NCBI GenBank assembly: GCA_002737365.1
Contig: NSIL01000006.1
Coordinates: 62,001 to 126,000, forward strand
Source: Acidobacterium sp.
GTDB taxonomy: Bacteria; Acidobacteriota; Vicinamibacteria; Vicinamibacterales; UBA2999
Direction of reading: 5' to 3'
Length of the DNA: 64,000 nt
The notes beneath the pieces were generated by a model. It saw nothing but the letters and a program-made list of their open reading frames with translations. It was not told the DNA's origin and made no database searches. Position numbers and translations under genes: made by a program. This document shows, in pieces, positions 53,040-62,533 of the stretch. Each line of letters starts with the position of its first letter. Position 1 is the stretch's first letter.

Positions 53040-54823
53040 AGGGTGCTTTCGGCCTTCAGCCGGCGGGTTTCCGCCTTCAGTTCCTTGGTGTCCGGGCGGG
53101 TTTCGAGCAACTGCATTTGGTGCAGCCGCGCGTAGGCACCACTCGGCCGTTGCACCAGCTCATCGTGCTTGCCCATCTCCACCACCCGGCCCCGCTCGAG
53201 CACGATGATTGCATCGGCTTTCTGGACCGTCGACAGCCGATGCGCGATGACAAACGAGGTGCGATTCATCATCAGCGTGGCGAGTGCTTGCTGCACCAGG
53301 CGTTCGGATTCGGAATCAAGCGCCGAAGTGGCTTCGTCGAGAATCAGCAGCGGCGAGTTTTTGAGCAACGCGCGGGCAATCGCCAGTCGCTGGCGCTGAC
53401 CGCCCGACAGGCGCTGGCCGCGCTCGCCAATTGTCGTCTTGTAGCCCTGCGGCTGCGCGGCGATGAAGTCGTGGGCGTTCGCGGCGCGGGCGGCGGCCTC
53501 GATCGCTTCGCTCGATGCACCCGGCGTACCGTAGGCGATGTTCGCGGCGATGGTGTCGTCGAACAGTACCGTCTCCTGCGTGACCATGCCAATCTGCGCG
53601 CGCAGCGACGCGAGGGTGACATCGCGAAGGTCCCGGCCATCGATGGTGACGGCGCCGCTCGTCACGTCATAGAAGCGCGGCAGCAGGTTGACCAGCGTGG
53701 TCTTGCCGGCGCCGCTGCGGCCGACGATGGCCACCATCTGCCCGGCCCGCACCGAGAACGACACGCCGCGCAGGGTACTGCGGCCGACGCCATCCTCGTA
53801 GCCGAAGCTAACGTCGCGGAACTCGATCGCGCCCGTGAACGGCGGCAGTGGGACGGCGCCCGCACGCTCGGTCACTTCCGTGTGCGTGTCGAGAAGTTCG
53901 AAGATGCGATCCGACGCCGCCATGGCCTGCTGCAGGTTGGCGTTGACCCGCGACAGCTTCTTGATCGGCCCGTACATCAACAGCAGGGCGGCCAGGAACG
54001 AGGTGAACTCGCCGGCGGTGAGCCGGCCCTGGGCGATCTCGCGGCTGCCGTACCACAGGGCGCCGGCGATGGCGACGCCGCCCAGAAACTCCATCAGCGG
54101 TGGCAGCGTGGCCAGCACGCGCGTGACCTTCAGATTGGTCCGGAACAACGTCGCCGAGGCACGCTCGAACTTGACCGCCTCGCGCCCTTCGGCGCCAAAC
54201 GCCTTGACGATGCGATGACCAGCGAAGGCTTCGCCGGCGACGTGCGACATGTGCTCCTGGGCCTCCTGACTCCAGCGCGACACCTGCCGCACACGCTTGC
54301 CGAGGCGCACAATCGGATACACCACCAGCGGCGCAGCGGTCATGCACACCAGCGCCAGCTTCGCGTCGTAATAGAACAACAATCCGGCGCACCCAAGCAG
54401 CGTGAGCGACTCGCGCGCCAGGTCGCCAATCGTCTCCGACACCGCGCGCTGCACCATGCCGACGTCGTTGTTGATGCGCGACAGCAACTGCCCCGCCGTG
54501 CGGCGTGCGAAGAACGCTGCCGACTGATCGAGCAGGTGGCGGAACAACTGGTTGCGCACCACCATCACCACGCGATGGCCCAGGCCCTCCATCAGGTAGC
54601 TTGAAAAATACGAGCCAAGCCCCTTGAGCAGGTTCACGATCAGGATCGCCGCCATGATCGACGCCAGGTTGCCGCCCGTCGGCAGCACGTCGTCGATGAT
54701 CGGCTTGATCAGGTACGCCAGCGCCGCGGACGCGGCCCCGTACACGACCATGGCCACGGCCGCGCCGGCCATGACCGTCTTGTGGGGGGTCGCGTAGCGA
54801 AGGAGGCGCAAGAAGGGATTCAT
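53036..54823 (-). CDS. msbA: MsbA-like lipid/polysaccharide ABC exporter
   Basis: 595 residues: N-terminal membrane domain with six helices and C-terminal ATPase with GRSGAGKTT (Walker A), LSGGQRQRLAIARAL (signature), LLILDEATSALD (Walker B) and the AHRLSTV switch His. MsbA exports lipid A-core or similar lipids; in this neighbourhood it may instead move a lipid-linked glycan. galE overlaps its start by 1 base. It ends with a lysine/leucine-rich tail 'RPDTKELKAETRRLKAE'. Confidence 0.9.
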   Translation of the reverse strand: MNPFLRLLRYATPHKTVMAGAAVAMVVYGAASAALAYLIKPIIDDVLPTGGNLASIMAAILIVNLLKGLGSYFSSYLMEGLGHRVVMVVRNQLFRHLLDQSAAFFARRTAGQLLSRINNDVGMVQRAVSETIGDLARESLTLLGCAGLLFYYDAKLALVCMTAAPLVVYPIVRLGKRVRQVSRWSQEAQEHMSHVAGEAFAGHRIVKAFGAEGREAVKFERASATLFRTNLKVTRVLATLPPLMEFLGGVAIAGALWYGSREIAQGRLTAGEFTSFLAALLLMYGPIKKLSRVNANLQQAMAASDRIFELLDTHTEVTERAGAVPLPPFTGAIEFRDVSFGYEDGVGRSTLRGVSFSVRAGQMVAIVGRSGAGKTTLVNLLPRFYDVTSGAVTIDGRDLRDVTLASLRAQIGMVTQETVLFDDTIAANIAYGTPGASSEAIEAAARAANAHDFIAAQPQGYKTTIGERGQRLSGGQRQRLAIARALLKNSPLLILDEATSALDSESERLVQQALATLMMNRTSFVIAHRLSTVQKADAIIVLERGRVVEMGKHDELVQRPSGAYARLHQMQLLETRPDTKELKAETRRLKAESTL

Positions 54824-55824
54824 CAGCGGGTGTCAGACACCCTATACCCTGTCGGGTGGCTGGAATGCCACTGCCACGCGTGGCGGACAATCACCTCGAG
54901 GTCGGCGTAGCGTGGCGTCCAGTGCAACTCGCGCTGGGCGCGATCGCTGGCCGCATACAGCTTGGCCGGGTCGCCGGGCCGCCTCGGCGCCGCCTGCCAC
55001 GCCACCGGCGCACCGACCACCCGGCTGACCGTGTCGATCACGGCCCGCACCGACTGCGGCGTGCCGGTGCCGATGTTGTAGGCCGCCGACGCCGCGCCTC
55101 GCTCGAGCGCCGCGAGCGCGCACAAGTGGGCTTCGGCCAGGTCGCAGACGTGGATGTAGTCGCGCTGGCAGGTGCCATCAGGCGTCGGGTAATCCTCACC
55201 AAACACCTGCAGCGGCTGGCCACCGGTCGCCGCCTGGATCGCCAGCGGGATCAGGTGCACTTCGACTGCATGATCCTCGCCGATGGTGCCATCGGGATGC
55301 GCACCGGCGGCGTTGAAGTACCGCAACGCCATCCACTGCAGCCCGTAAGCGCGCTCGAGATGGGGCAAGGCGCGCTCGATCGCCAGCTTGGTCTCGCCGT
55401 AGGCATTGATCGGCTGCTGGTCGTGGGTCTCGACAATCGGCACCTGCGACGGCTCGCCGTAGACCGCGCAGGTTGACGAGAACACGAAGCGGCGGACGCC
55501 GGCCTGGCGCATCGCTTCGAGCACGCCGAACGTCCCGACGACGTTGTTCTGGTAATAGTCGAGGGGCTTCTGCACCGACTCGCCGACCGCGAGCCACGCG
55601 GCGAAGTGCATCACGGCATCAGCACGATGGTCGAGCAAGAGCTGGCGGACCGCGTCGACATCGTGGATGGCGGCGCGCACCAGCGGCACGCCGGCCGGCA
55701 CCGACTCGGCGTGGCCGGCCGACAGATCGTCCAACACCGCCACCGCGTGGCCCGCGTCCACCAGGGCGCGCACCGCGTGGCTGCCAATGTAACCCGCGCC
55801 CCCGGTCACGACCACGCGAGACAT
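54823..55824 (-). CDS. galE: UDP-glucose 4-epimerase
   Basis: Interconverts UDP-glucose and UDP-galactose. 333 residues from ATG 55824. NAD motif GGAGYIGSHA, catalytic SSTCAVYG and YGETK (Tyr-x-x-x-Lys), and RYFNAAGAHPDG. A frame to 55965 is only the overlap with ugd. Starts 2 bases after the ugd stop; product used by the glycosyltransferases encoded beside it. Confidence 0.94.
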   Translation of the reverse strand: MSRVVVTGGAGYIGSHAVRALVDAGHAVAVLDDLSAGHAESVPAGVPLVRAAIHDVDAVRQLLLDHRADAVMHFAAWLAVGESVQKPLDYYQNNVVGTFGVLEAMRQAGVRRFVFSSTCAVYGEPSQVPIVETHDQQPINAYGETKLAIERALPHLERAYGLQWMALRYFNAAGAHPDGTIGEDHAVEVHLIPLAIQAATGGQPLQVFGEDYPTPDGTCQRDYIHVCDLAEAHLCALAALERGAASAAYNIGTGTPQSVRAVIDTVSRVVGAPVAWQAAPRRPGDPAKLYAASDRAQRELHWTPRYADLEVIVRHAWQWHSSHPTGYRVSDTR

Positions 55825-55826
55825 GG

Positions 55827-57125
55827 CTAGCGTCCGATCGAGAAGTAGGTGAAGCCCTGTGCCTTCATCTGGTCCGGCTGGTAGATGTTGCGGCCGTCGA
55901 ACACCACCGGCGTGCGCATCAACTTCTTGATGCGGACAAAATCCGGTTCGCGGAACTCCTGCCACTCGGTGATTACTGCCAACGCGTCCGCGCCCGTGAG
56001 GGCGTCGTAGTTGCGGGCGCTGTAGGTGATGCGGGCACCGAAAATGCCCTTGGCCACTGTCATCGCCTCGGGATCGTAGGCCTGCACCTTGGCGCCCCTG
56101 GCGAGCAGCGCCTCGATGATTGGCACCGACGGCGCTTCGCGCATGTCGTCAGTCTTCGGCTTGAACGCCAGGCCCCACACGGCGATGGTCTTACCCTTGA
56201 GGCTGGCGCCGAAATGGGCCTCGATCTTCTTCACCAGCACCCGCTTCTGGCTATCGTTGACCGCGTCAACGGCCTTCAGGATCTTGAAGTCGTATTTCTT
56301 GTCGGCCGAGAACTTCATCACGGCCTTGACGTCCTTGGGGAAACAACTGCCGCCGTAGCCGACACCGGGAAACAGAAAAGAACTGCCGATGCGTCGGTCC
56401 GCGCCCACGGCCTGTCGCACGCGGTCGACGTCGGCGCCAAACAGGTCGCAGACATTGGCAATCTCGTTCATGAACGAGATCTTGGTCGCCAGGAACGCAT
56501 TCGAGGCGTACTTCGACAGCTCGGCACTCGGGCAATCCATCACCATGATCGGCGCGCCGGTGCGCGTGAACGGCTGGTGGAGCTTGACCATCAGCTCGGC
56601 CGCCCGTGGATCCTCGGCTCCAATCACGACGCGGTCGGGCTTCATGAAGTCATCGACCGCCGCGCCCTGCTTGAGGAACTCGGGGTTGCTGACGACGCTG
56701 AACGGGTGGGTGGTCTCGCGACGCACGACCGCGCGCACCTTTTCGGCGGTCCCCACCGGCACGGTGCTCTTGTTGACGATGACCTTGTAGCCATTCATGG
56801 CGCGGGCAATGTCTCGCGCGACGCCCATGACGTGGCGCAGGTCGGCAGAGCCATCTTCGCCCTGGGGCGTGCCGACGGCGATGAACACCACCTCGGCCCC
56901 GCGAACGGCCTTCGGCAATTCGGTCGTGAATACCAGGCGGCCCTCGGTCTTGTTCCGCTTGACCATCTCTTCGAGGCCCGGCTCATAGATCGGCACTTTG
57001 CCGCGCCGAAGCATGCGAACCTTGGCGGCGTCCTTGTCCACGCAAGTAACGTCGTTGCCTGACTCGGCCATGCACGCGCCAAGCACCAGTCCCACATACC
57101 CTGTCCCGACAACCGCGATCTTCAT
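55827..57125 (-). CDS. ugd: UDP-glucose 6-dehydrogenase
   Basis: Oxidises UDP-glucose to UDP-glucuronate. 432 residues: N-terminal NAD domain VVGTGYVGL, EFLKQGAAVDDFMKPDR, the catalytic Cys in YGGSCFPKDVKA, and C-terminal VWGLAFKPKTDDMREAPS. First gene of the eight-gene minus-strand unit, with promoter TTGACA-17-TAGGCT upstream and GGGGGG before the ATG. Confidence 0.96.
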   Translation of the reverse strand: MKIAVVGTGYVGLVLGACMAESGNDVTCVDKDAAKVRMLRRGKVPIYEPGLEEMVKRNKTEGRLVFTTELPKAVRGAEVVFIAVGTPQGEDGSADLRHVMGVARDIARAMNGYKVIVNKSTVPVGTAEKVRAVVRRETTHPFSVVSNPEFLKQGAAVDDFMKPDRVVIGAEDPRAAELMVKLHQPFTRTGAPIMVMDCPSAELSKYASNAFLATKISFMNEIANVCDLFGADVDRVRQAVGADRRIGSSFLFPGVGYGGSCFPKDVKAVMKFSADKKYDFKILKAVDAVNDSQKRVLVKKIEAHFGASLKGKTIAVWGLAFKPKTDDMREAPSVPIIEALLARGAKVQAYDPEAMTVAKGIFGARITYSARNYDALTGADALAVITEWQEFREPDFVRIKKLMRTPVVFDGRNIYQPDQMKAQGFTYFSIGR

Positions 57126-57144
57126 CAGCCCCCCGAAACACGAA

Positions 57145-57173
57145 AGCCTATCATCCGGGATCTATGCTGTCAA
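57145..57173 (-). promoter_or_regulatory. Promoter of the ugd-galE-msbA-yicC-gmk-coaBC-udg-priA unit
   Basis: On the minus strand: -35 TTGACA (57173-57168), 17-base spacer, -10 TAGGCT (57150-57145). It lies 20 bases before the ugd start. Confidence 0.8.
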
Positions 57174-57207
57174 CATACTGAACCCAAAGGACTTGCTGGT
57201 CTTGTGG

Positions 57208-57213
57208 TAGCCT
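57208..57213 (+). promoter_or_regulatory. -10 element TAGCCT, leaderless promoter of glycosyltransferase operon
   Basis: TAGCCT ends 7 bases before GTG 57221. No -35 was recognised at the usual distance. Confidence 0.4.
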
Positions 57214-57220
57214 CTTTGGC

Positions 57221-58348
57221 GTGCGGATCCTGGTCGACTACCGTCCGGCCCTACGCGAACGGACGGGCGTCGGTGAATTCGTGCACGGGCTGGCCACCGC
57301 CCTGTGCGCCGAGACCGGCTCCCCCGACACGATTACCCTCTTCAGCAGTTCCTGGAAGGACCGGCTGTCGCCTGAGCTGCCGGTTGAGCTGCCAACGGTC
57401 CGCCTGGCCGACGTTCAGATTCCCGTTCGCGCGCTGATGTGGGCCTGGAACCGTTTGGAATGGCCGCCGGTCGAATGGCTGGCGGGCGAACACGACGTGG
57501 TCCACAGCCAGAGCCCCATGCTGATCCCGACGACCCAGGGCGCTCGGGTCGTGACGATCCACGACCTGGATTTCCTGCGGCACCCCGAGCAGATGGCGGC
57601 CGAGATTGGTCGCGACTATCCGCGGCTGGCGCGGTCCCATGCCAAGCGTGCCGACGCCCTTATCGTGTCGTCACGTTACGCGGCGGGTGAAATGACTCGG
57701 GAGTTGGGCGTCAGCGCCTCGCGCGTGTACGTCTGCCCGCCGGGCCGTCCCGATTGGGCCGTATCGGTGGCGGCGCGACAGGCCGTGCGACGCGGCGCGA
57801 CCATCCTCTTCATGGGCACGCTGAACCGGCGTAAGAACGTCGGCACGCTGCTCGAAGCCTACGCCCGGCTGCGTAGCCAGGTGCCGAGCGCGCCCCGACT
57901 GGTGCTGGCCGGCCACACCACGCCAGCCTCGGCGCCGTGGGAGGCCCGCGCCAAGGAAGCGCCGCTCGCGGGTCACGTCGAAATCACGGGCTACGTCGAC
58001 CTGGCGCGGCGCATCGAGCTGTTTGCAGATGCGCGCATGCTCGTCTTGCCGTCATACGAAGAAGGCTTCGGCCTGCCGGTCCTTGAAGCCATGGCCTGCG
58101 GCGTCCCCGTCGTCGTCTCGTCGCGCGGCTCGCTGCCCGAAGTCGCGGGTGGTGCCGCGGTGCCAATCGATCCCGACGATGCCGAGGCGATGACGGCGCA
58201 GATGCGAGCTTTGCTGGATGATGGCCAGGCCGATTCGGCAGCGCAGCGCGGGCTGCTGCAAGCCTCGAAATACAGTTGGACCGCCTGCGCGGCAGCCGCG
58301 CGGACGGCGTACGCCTCGGCGATCGAGGTCCATGCGCATCGCGGTTGA
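57221..58348 (+). CDS. Glycosyltransferase family 4 (first)
   Basis: 375 residues, GT-B fold retaining transferase. Seen: RILVDYRPALRERTGVGEF start typical of the family, VVTIHDLDFLRHP, FMGTLNRRKNV (start of the donor domain) and YEEGFGLPVLEAMACGVPVV, the EX7E-type donor motif. It heads a plus-strand operon. The specific sugar is not determinable. Confidence 0.87.
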   Translation: MRILVDYRPALRERTGVGEFVHGLATALCAETGSPDTITLFSSSWKDRLSPELPVELPTVRLADVQIPVRALMWAWNRLEWPPVEWLAGEHDVVHSQSPMLIPTTQGARVVTIHDLDFLRHPEQMAAEIGRDYPRLARSHAKRADALIVSSRYAAGEMTRELGVSASRVYVCPPGRPDWAVSVAARQAVRRGATILFMGTLNRRKNVGTLLEAYARLRSQVPSAPRLVLAGHTTPASAPWEARAKEAPLAGHVEITGYVDLARRIELFADARMLVLPSYEEGFGLPVLEAMACGVPVVVSSRGSLPEVAGGAAVPIDPDDAEAMTAQMRALLDDGQADSAAQRGLLQASKYSWTACAAAARTAYASAIEVHAHRG

Positions 58349-59441
58349 CGCGCGCGAACTCTGCGGCCACCCGACCGGTGTGGGTCGCTACCTGGGCGAG
58401 TTACTCACCGAGTGGGCGGCCGAGGCCGGCGCCATGCGTCACGAGTGGACATTGTTCGCGCACGCGCCACCGCAGGTCCCGGTCGCCTGGCAATCCGCGG
58501 TGCGAGTGATCGCGGGCGACGGCGGGACATCCTGGGAGCAATGGGCGTTCCCACGGGCCCTGGGATCGCGGCGGCCTGACGTGATCTTTGCCCCGGCCTA
58601 CTCCGCGCCGTTGACCGCACCGGCCCCGGTGGTGCTGACCGTTCACGATGTCTCGTTCTACGCACACCCGGAATGGTTCTCGTTCCGGGAAGGCGCGCGC
58701 CGGCGGCTGCTGACGGGGTGGTCGGCACGCCGCGCCCGGACGGTGATCACCGATACGGCGTTTTCACAGGGTGAGATCGCGCGTCACATCGGCCTGCCGG
58801 CATCGCAGATCAGGGTGATTCCCCTCGGCATTCGCGAAGCGGTGCGCGTGACGGCGGACGCGACCCTTGATCTGGCGGCGTCGCCGCGAGAACCAATCGT
58901 GCTATACGTTGGCTCGGTATTCGAACGACGAAGGGTTGATCGATTGATCGCGGCATTTGATGCAGTGGCAGACCAGGTGCCGGCGGCACAACTGGAAATC
59001 GTCGGCGAGAACCGGACCCGGCATCCGCGTCTTGACCTTGCGGCGCTCTGCCGGCAGTCGCGCCATCACGACCGCATCCACCTGCGCGCCTACGTGGACG
59101 ACGCGACCTTGGGCCGTCTGTATGCCCGTGCCTCGGCCTTCGCTTTCCTGTCTGAATACGAGGGCTTCGGCTTGACGCCGCTCGAGGCGCTGGCCGCGGG
59201 CGTGCCGCCGGTGTTACTCGACACGCCGGTCGCCCGGGAGACCGCTGGCGCGGCGGCCCGGTATGTCGATGCCGGCGCCGGTCACCAGGCCATTTCCGAC
59301 GCCCTGATCGCCGTGCTCACGGATCAGGACGTGCGGCACACCATTCTCGACCGCGCGCCGGGCGTACTCTCGCAGTACAACTGGACCGTGACGGCCGCGC
59401 GGACGCTGGCAGCGATTGAAGGGGCGGCACGTGGCAGATAA
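58332..59441 (+). CDS. Glycosyltransferase family 4 (second)
   Basis: 369 residues from ATG 58332, overlapping the preceding gene by 17 bases; a longer frame from 58218 lies within that gene. Seen: MRIAVDARELCGHPTGVGRY, VVLTVHDVSFYAHPEWF, VGSVFERRRVDRLI and YEGFGLTPLEALAAGVPPV. Same GT-B architecture as its neighbour, with about the same length, possibly an old duplication. Confidence 0.87.
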   Translation: MRIAVDARELCGHPTGVGRYLGELLTEWAAEAGAMRHEWTLFAHAPPQVPVAWQSAVRVIAGDGGTSWEQWAFPRALGSRRPDVIFAPAYSAPLTAPAPVVLTVHDVSFYAHPEWFSFREGARRRLLTGWSARRARTVITDTAFSQGEIARHIGLPASQIRVIPLGIREAVRVTADATLDLAASPREPIVLYVGSVFERRRVDRLIAAFDAVADQVPAAQLEIVGENRTRHPRLDLAALCRQSRHHDRIHLRAYVDDATLGRLYARASAFAFLSEYEGFGLTPLEALAAGVPPVLLDTPVARETAGAAARYVDAGAGHQAISDALIAVLTDQDVRHTILDRAPGVLSQYNWTVTAARTLAAIEGAARGR

Positions 59442-60261
59442 CCTCTCGTCCCTCGCGATCATCATCGTCACCTACAACTCGGCGACGGAGATCGGGCCCT
59501 GCCTCGACTCGCTGGTCGGCCACACCGGCCCGTTTCCCACCACCATCACGGTGGTCGACAACGCGTCTGGCGACGGGACTGCCGGCATGGTCCGCGACCG
59601 CTGGCCCAGTGTGCAGGTGATCGAGTCGCCGACCAACGTCGGCTTCTCGCGCGCCAACAACCTCGGCATCCGCGCCACCAGTGGCGACTATGTGTTGCTG
59701 TTGAATCCCGACACGGTGGCGCCACCCGGCGCGATCCAGACCCTGGTGCACGGGCTGGCGGCGCATCCGGACGCGGCCATCGCCGGGGCTCGGCTGCTCA
59801 ACGAACGCGGCTTTCCTGAGCTGTCGTGGGGCAACCCGATCGGGCCGTGGAACGAACTCAAGCGGAAGATATTTTCCGTCCTCTACTACCGCAAGATCCG
59901 CCGCATCGTCCGCCGGGTCGACAAGCTGAGCCGGCAAGGCCGCGAAGTGGCGTGGGTCAGCGGTGCCTGCATGGCGATTCGCCGGCCTGATCTTGAAGCT
60001 GCCGGCCTGCTCGACGAGCGCTTCTTCATGTATACCGAAGACGTCGACCTGTGCCTGGCCATGACCAAACGTGGCCGGACGGTGCTGTACATCGCCGCCG
60101 CCGAGGTGCTGCACTATCGCGGCCGCTCGGCCGCCCGCAACCCTGCCTCCGAGCGGATGTACCGCCAGAGCCAGGTCGCCTATTACGAAAAGCACCTGCC
60201 GCGGTGGGCGGGACTGCTCCGCACCTACCTGAAACTCACCGGCAAGCCGATTGCGGACTGA
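59431..60261 (+). CDS. Glycosyltransferase family 2 (rhamnosyltransferase-like)
   Basis: 276 residues from GTG 59431, overlapping the previous gene by 11 bases; a TTG at 59416 is also in frame. GT-A fold: AIIIVTYNSATEIGPCLDSL, VDNASGDGT, NVGFSRANNLGIR, LLLNPDTV (DxD-like), and WVSGACMAIRRPDL with DERFFMYTEDVDLCLA. Similar to enzymes adding rhamnose or other deoxyhexoses in polysaccharide assembly. Confidence 0.88.
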   Translation: MADNLSSLAIIIVTYNSATEIGPCLDSLVGHTGPFPTTITVVDNASGDGTAGMVRDRWPSVQVIESPTNVGFSRANNLGIRATSGDYVLLLNPDTVAPPGAIQTLVHGLAAHPDAAIAGARLLNERGFPELSWGNPIGPWNELKRKIFSVLYYRKIRRIVRRVDKLSRQGREVAWVSGACMAIRRPDLEAAGLLDERFFMYTEDVDLCLAMTKRGRTVLYIAAAEVLHYRGRSAARNPASERMYRQSQVAYYEKHLPRWAGLLRTYLKLTGKPIAD

Positions 60262-60263
60262 CG

Positions 60264-61376
60264 ATGCGCATTGCTATTGACGCGCGGAAGCTGCGCGATT
60301 TCGGTATTGGCACCTACATCCGCAACATCCTCATCGAGCTCTCGCGCCTCGATCAGACGACGGAGTACGTCGTGCTGTGCCGTCCAGACGACCAGGAGTC
60401 CGGCGAGGTGCTGGGCCGCAACTTCCGGATGGTGCCCGAAACGGCGCCGCCCTATTCGCTCGCCGAGCAGTACCGGATTCCGCTCTCGCTCGCCCGCGAG
60501 CGCGTGCAAATGGTGCATGAGCCGCACTATGTGCTGCCGCCTGCCATCCGCTGCCGGTCGGTGGTGACGATTCACGATTGCATCCACTTGATGTTCCCGC
60601 AGTACCTGCCGGGCAAACTGGCGTATGTCTACGCCAAGGGCTCGATGTGGAGCGCGACGCGCAAGGCCGACCGTGTTCTGACGGTATCGGAAGCATCCAA
60701 GCGAGACATCCTGCGCTTCTTCGACATCCCGCCGGAGAAAGTGGCAGTGGTCTACAACGCCATCGACGAGCGGTTCCTGGGGCCTGCCGACCTGGTCCAC
60801 ATGGACTTGACGCGGCAACGGTACCAGCTTGATCACCCGTTCGTGCTCTACGTCGGCAACATCAAGCCGCACAAGAACATCGGGCGGCTGGTCGAGGCGT
60901 TTGCGATCGCGCGGCGCACCGGCCCGGACGACCTCAAGCTGATCGTCATCGGCGACGAGCTGTCGAAGTATCCGGTGCTGCGACAGTCGGTGCACCGTCA
61001 CAAGCTCGACAAGCATGTCCGGTTCCTCGGCTTCCAGCCGCAGGCGACGCTCGCCGCCTTCTACCGGCTGGCCCGCGCATTCGTGTTCCCGTCGCTCTAC
61101 GAGGGCTTTGGCCTGCCGCCGCTCGAAGCGATGGCGTGCGGCACGCCGGTCGTGACCTCGAACGTGTCGTCGTTACCCGAAGTCTGTGGCGACGCGGCGT
61201 TACTGGTCGACCCGCTCGATTCGGACGCCATCGCCACCGCAATCGTCCGCGCCGTCACTGACGAGCCACTGCGCGCGGAGATGATTGCCAGGGGCCTGGC
61301 CCGCGCCCGCGATTTCTCGTGGCAGCAGAGTGTGGCGAAAATTCATCAGATCTACATGGAAGTGGCTAACCGGTAA
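60264..61376 (+). CDS. Glycosyltransferase family 4 (third)
   Basis: 370 residues from ATG 60264, 2 bases after the GT2 stop; the frame is open further upstream inside that gene. Seen: MRIAIDARKLRDFGIGTYI, VVTIHDCIHLMFP, LYVGNIKPHKNIGRLVEAF and YEGFGLPPLEAMACGTPVV. Closest in pattern to mannosyl- or glucosyltransferases of exopolysaccharide loci. Confidence 0.88.
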   Translation: MRIAIDARKLRDFGIGTYIRNILIELSRLDQTTEYVVLCRPDDQESGEVLGRNFRMVPETAPPYSLAEQYRIPLSLARERVQMVHEPHYVLPPAIRCRSVVTIHDCIHLMFPQYLPGKLAYVYAKGSMWSATRKADRVLTVSEASKRDILRFFDIPPEKVAVVYNAIDERFLGPADLVHMDLTRQRYQLDHPFVLYVGNIKPHKNIGRLVEAFAIARRTGPDDLKLIVIGDELSKYPVLRQSVHRHKLDKHVRFLGFQPQATLAAFYRLARAFVFPSLYEGFGLPPLEAMACGTPVVTSNVSSLPEVCGDAALLVDPLDSDAIATAIVRAVTDEPLRAEMIARGLARARDFSWQQSVAKIHQIYMEVANR

Positions 61377-62533
61377 TGCGCGTCGCCCTCATTCACGACT
61401 GGCTCACCGGGATGCGCGGTGGCGAGAAGGCCCTCGAGGTCTTCTGCGAGCTTTACCCCACCGCCGACCTGTTCACGCTGGTCTACCTGAAGGGCACCGT
61501 CACGCCGATGATCGAGCGGCGCGTGGTGAAGAAGTCGCCGGTCCATTGGCTGCCGTTCGCGGGCAAGCTCTACCGACAGTACCTCCCCCTGTTTCCCATG
61601 GCCGTTGAGCAGTTCGACCTGGACGACTATGACCTCGTGATCAGCACGAGCCACTGCGCGGCCAAGTCAGTGGTGGTCACCGGGCGGGCCCGGCACCTGT
61701 GCTATTGCCTCACGCCGATGCGGTACGCCTGGGACCAGTTCGATGCGTATTTCGGGCCCGAGCGCGTGGGGACAGTGCCGAGTGCGCTGCTACGGCCGGT
61801 GTTGGCGGGTCTGGCCCGATGGGACCGCGCGACCGCGGGCCGCGTACACCGCTATCTTGCTATTTCTCAATATGTTGCGCGGAGGATCGCGCTGTACTAT
61901 AATCGTGAATCGACCCTGGTGTACCCACCGGTCGACACTGACTACTACAACCCCGTTTCGAACGAGGCGGCCATCGCCGTGCCCCCAGCCACTTCACCCG
62001 ATCACCAGATCGCCAACTCGCCACATTTTCTGGTGGTGTCGGCCCTGGTGCCGTACAAGCGCGTCGATCTCGCCATGATGGCGGCTCGGCGTGCCGGGGT
62101 GCGCCTGACGGTCGTCGGCAACGGTCCCGAGCGGCACAACCTCGAACGGCTGGCGGGCGACGGCATTTCCCTAGCCGGCTGGCGCACGGATGAAGAAATT
62201 CGCAATTTGTATCGCACCTGCACGGCCGCCATCCTCCCCGGCGAAGAGGATTTCGGCATTGTCCCGGTCGAGGCGCAAGCCTGCGGCCGACCCGTGGTCG
62301 CGCTGGGCCGCGGCGGCGCGCTCGAGACCGTGATTGACGGCGAGACGGGCGTGCTGTTCGGCGCCGCCACGGTGGACTCGCTGGCGGCAGGCTTGCAGCG
62401 CGCCGCCACCACGCCGTGGAGTGCGACCCGCATCCGCGCTCACGCGGAGACCTTTTCACGGCGCCGGTTTGTCGCCGAAATCGAACAGGTCGTCGACGAC
62501 ACCTTGCGCGCGCCGGCAGGTACGCGATGGTAA
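61376..62533 (+). CDS. Glycosyltransferase family 4 (fourth, WbaZ-like)
   Basis: 385 residues; its ATG shares one base with the previous TAA. It starts MRVALIHDWLTGMRGGEKAL, typical of the GT4 group that includes mannosyltransferase WbaZ. Further motifs: CYCLTPMRYAWD, LVVSALVPYKRVDLA and ILPGEEDFGIVPVEAQACGRPV. A low-complexity linker (AIAVPPATSPDHQIANSP) joins the two domains. It overlaps the next gene by 7 bases. Confidence 0.88.
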   Translation: MRVALIHDWLTGMRGGEKALEVFCELYPTADLFTLVYLKGTVTPMIERRVVKKSPVHWLPFAGKLYRQYLPLFPMAVEQFDLDDYDLVISTSHCAAKSVVVTGRARHLCYCLTPMRYAWDQFDAYFGPERVGTVPSALLRPVLAGLARWDRATAGRVHRYLAISQYVARRIALYYNRESTLVYPPVDTDYYNPVSNEAAIAVPPATSPDHQIANSPHFLVVSALVPYKRVDLAMMAARRAGVRLTVVGNGPERHNLERLAGDGISLAGWRTDEEIRNLYRTCTAAILPGEEDFGIVPVEAQACGRPVVALGRGGALETVIDGETGVLFGAATVDSLAAGLQRAATTPWSATRIRAHAETFSRRRFVAEIEQVVDDTLRAPAGTRW

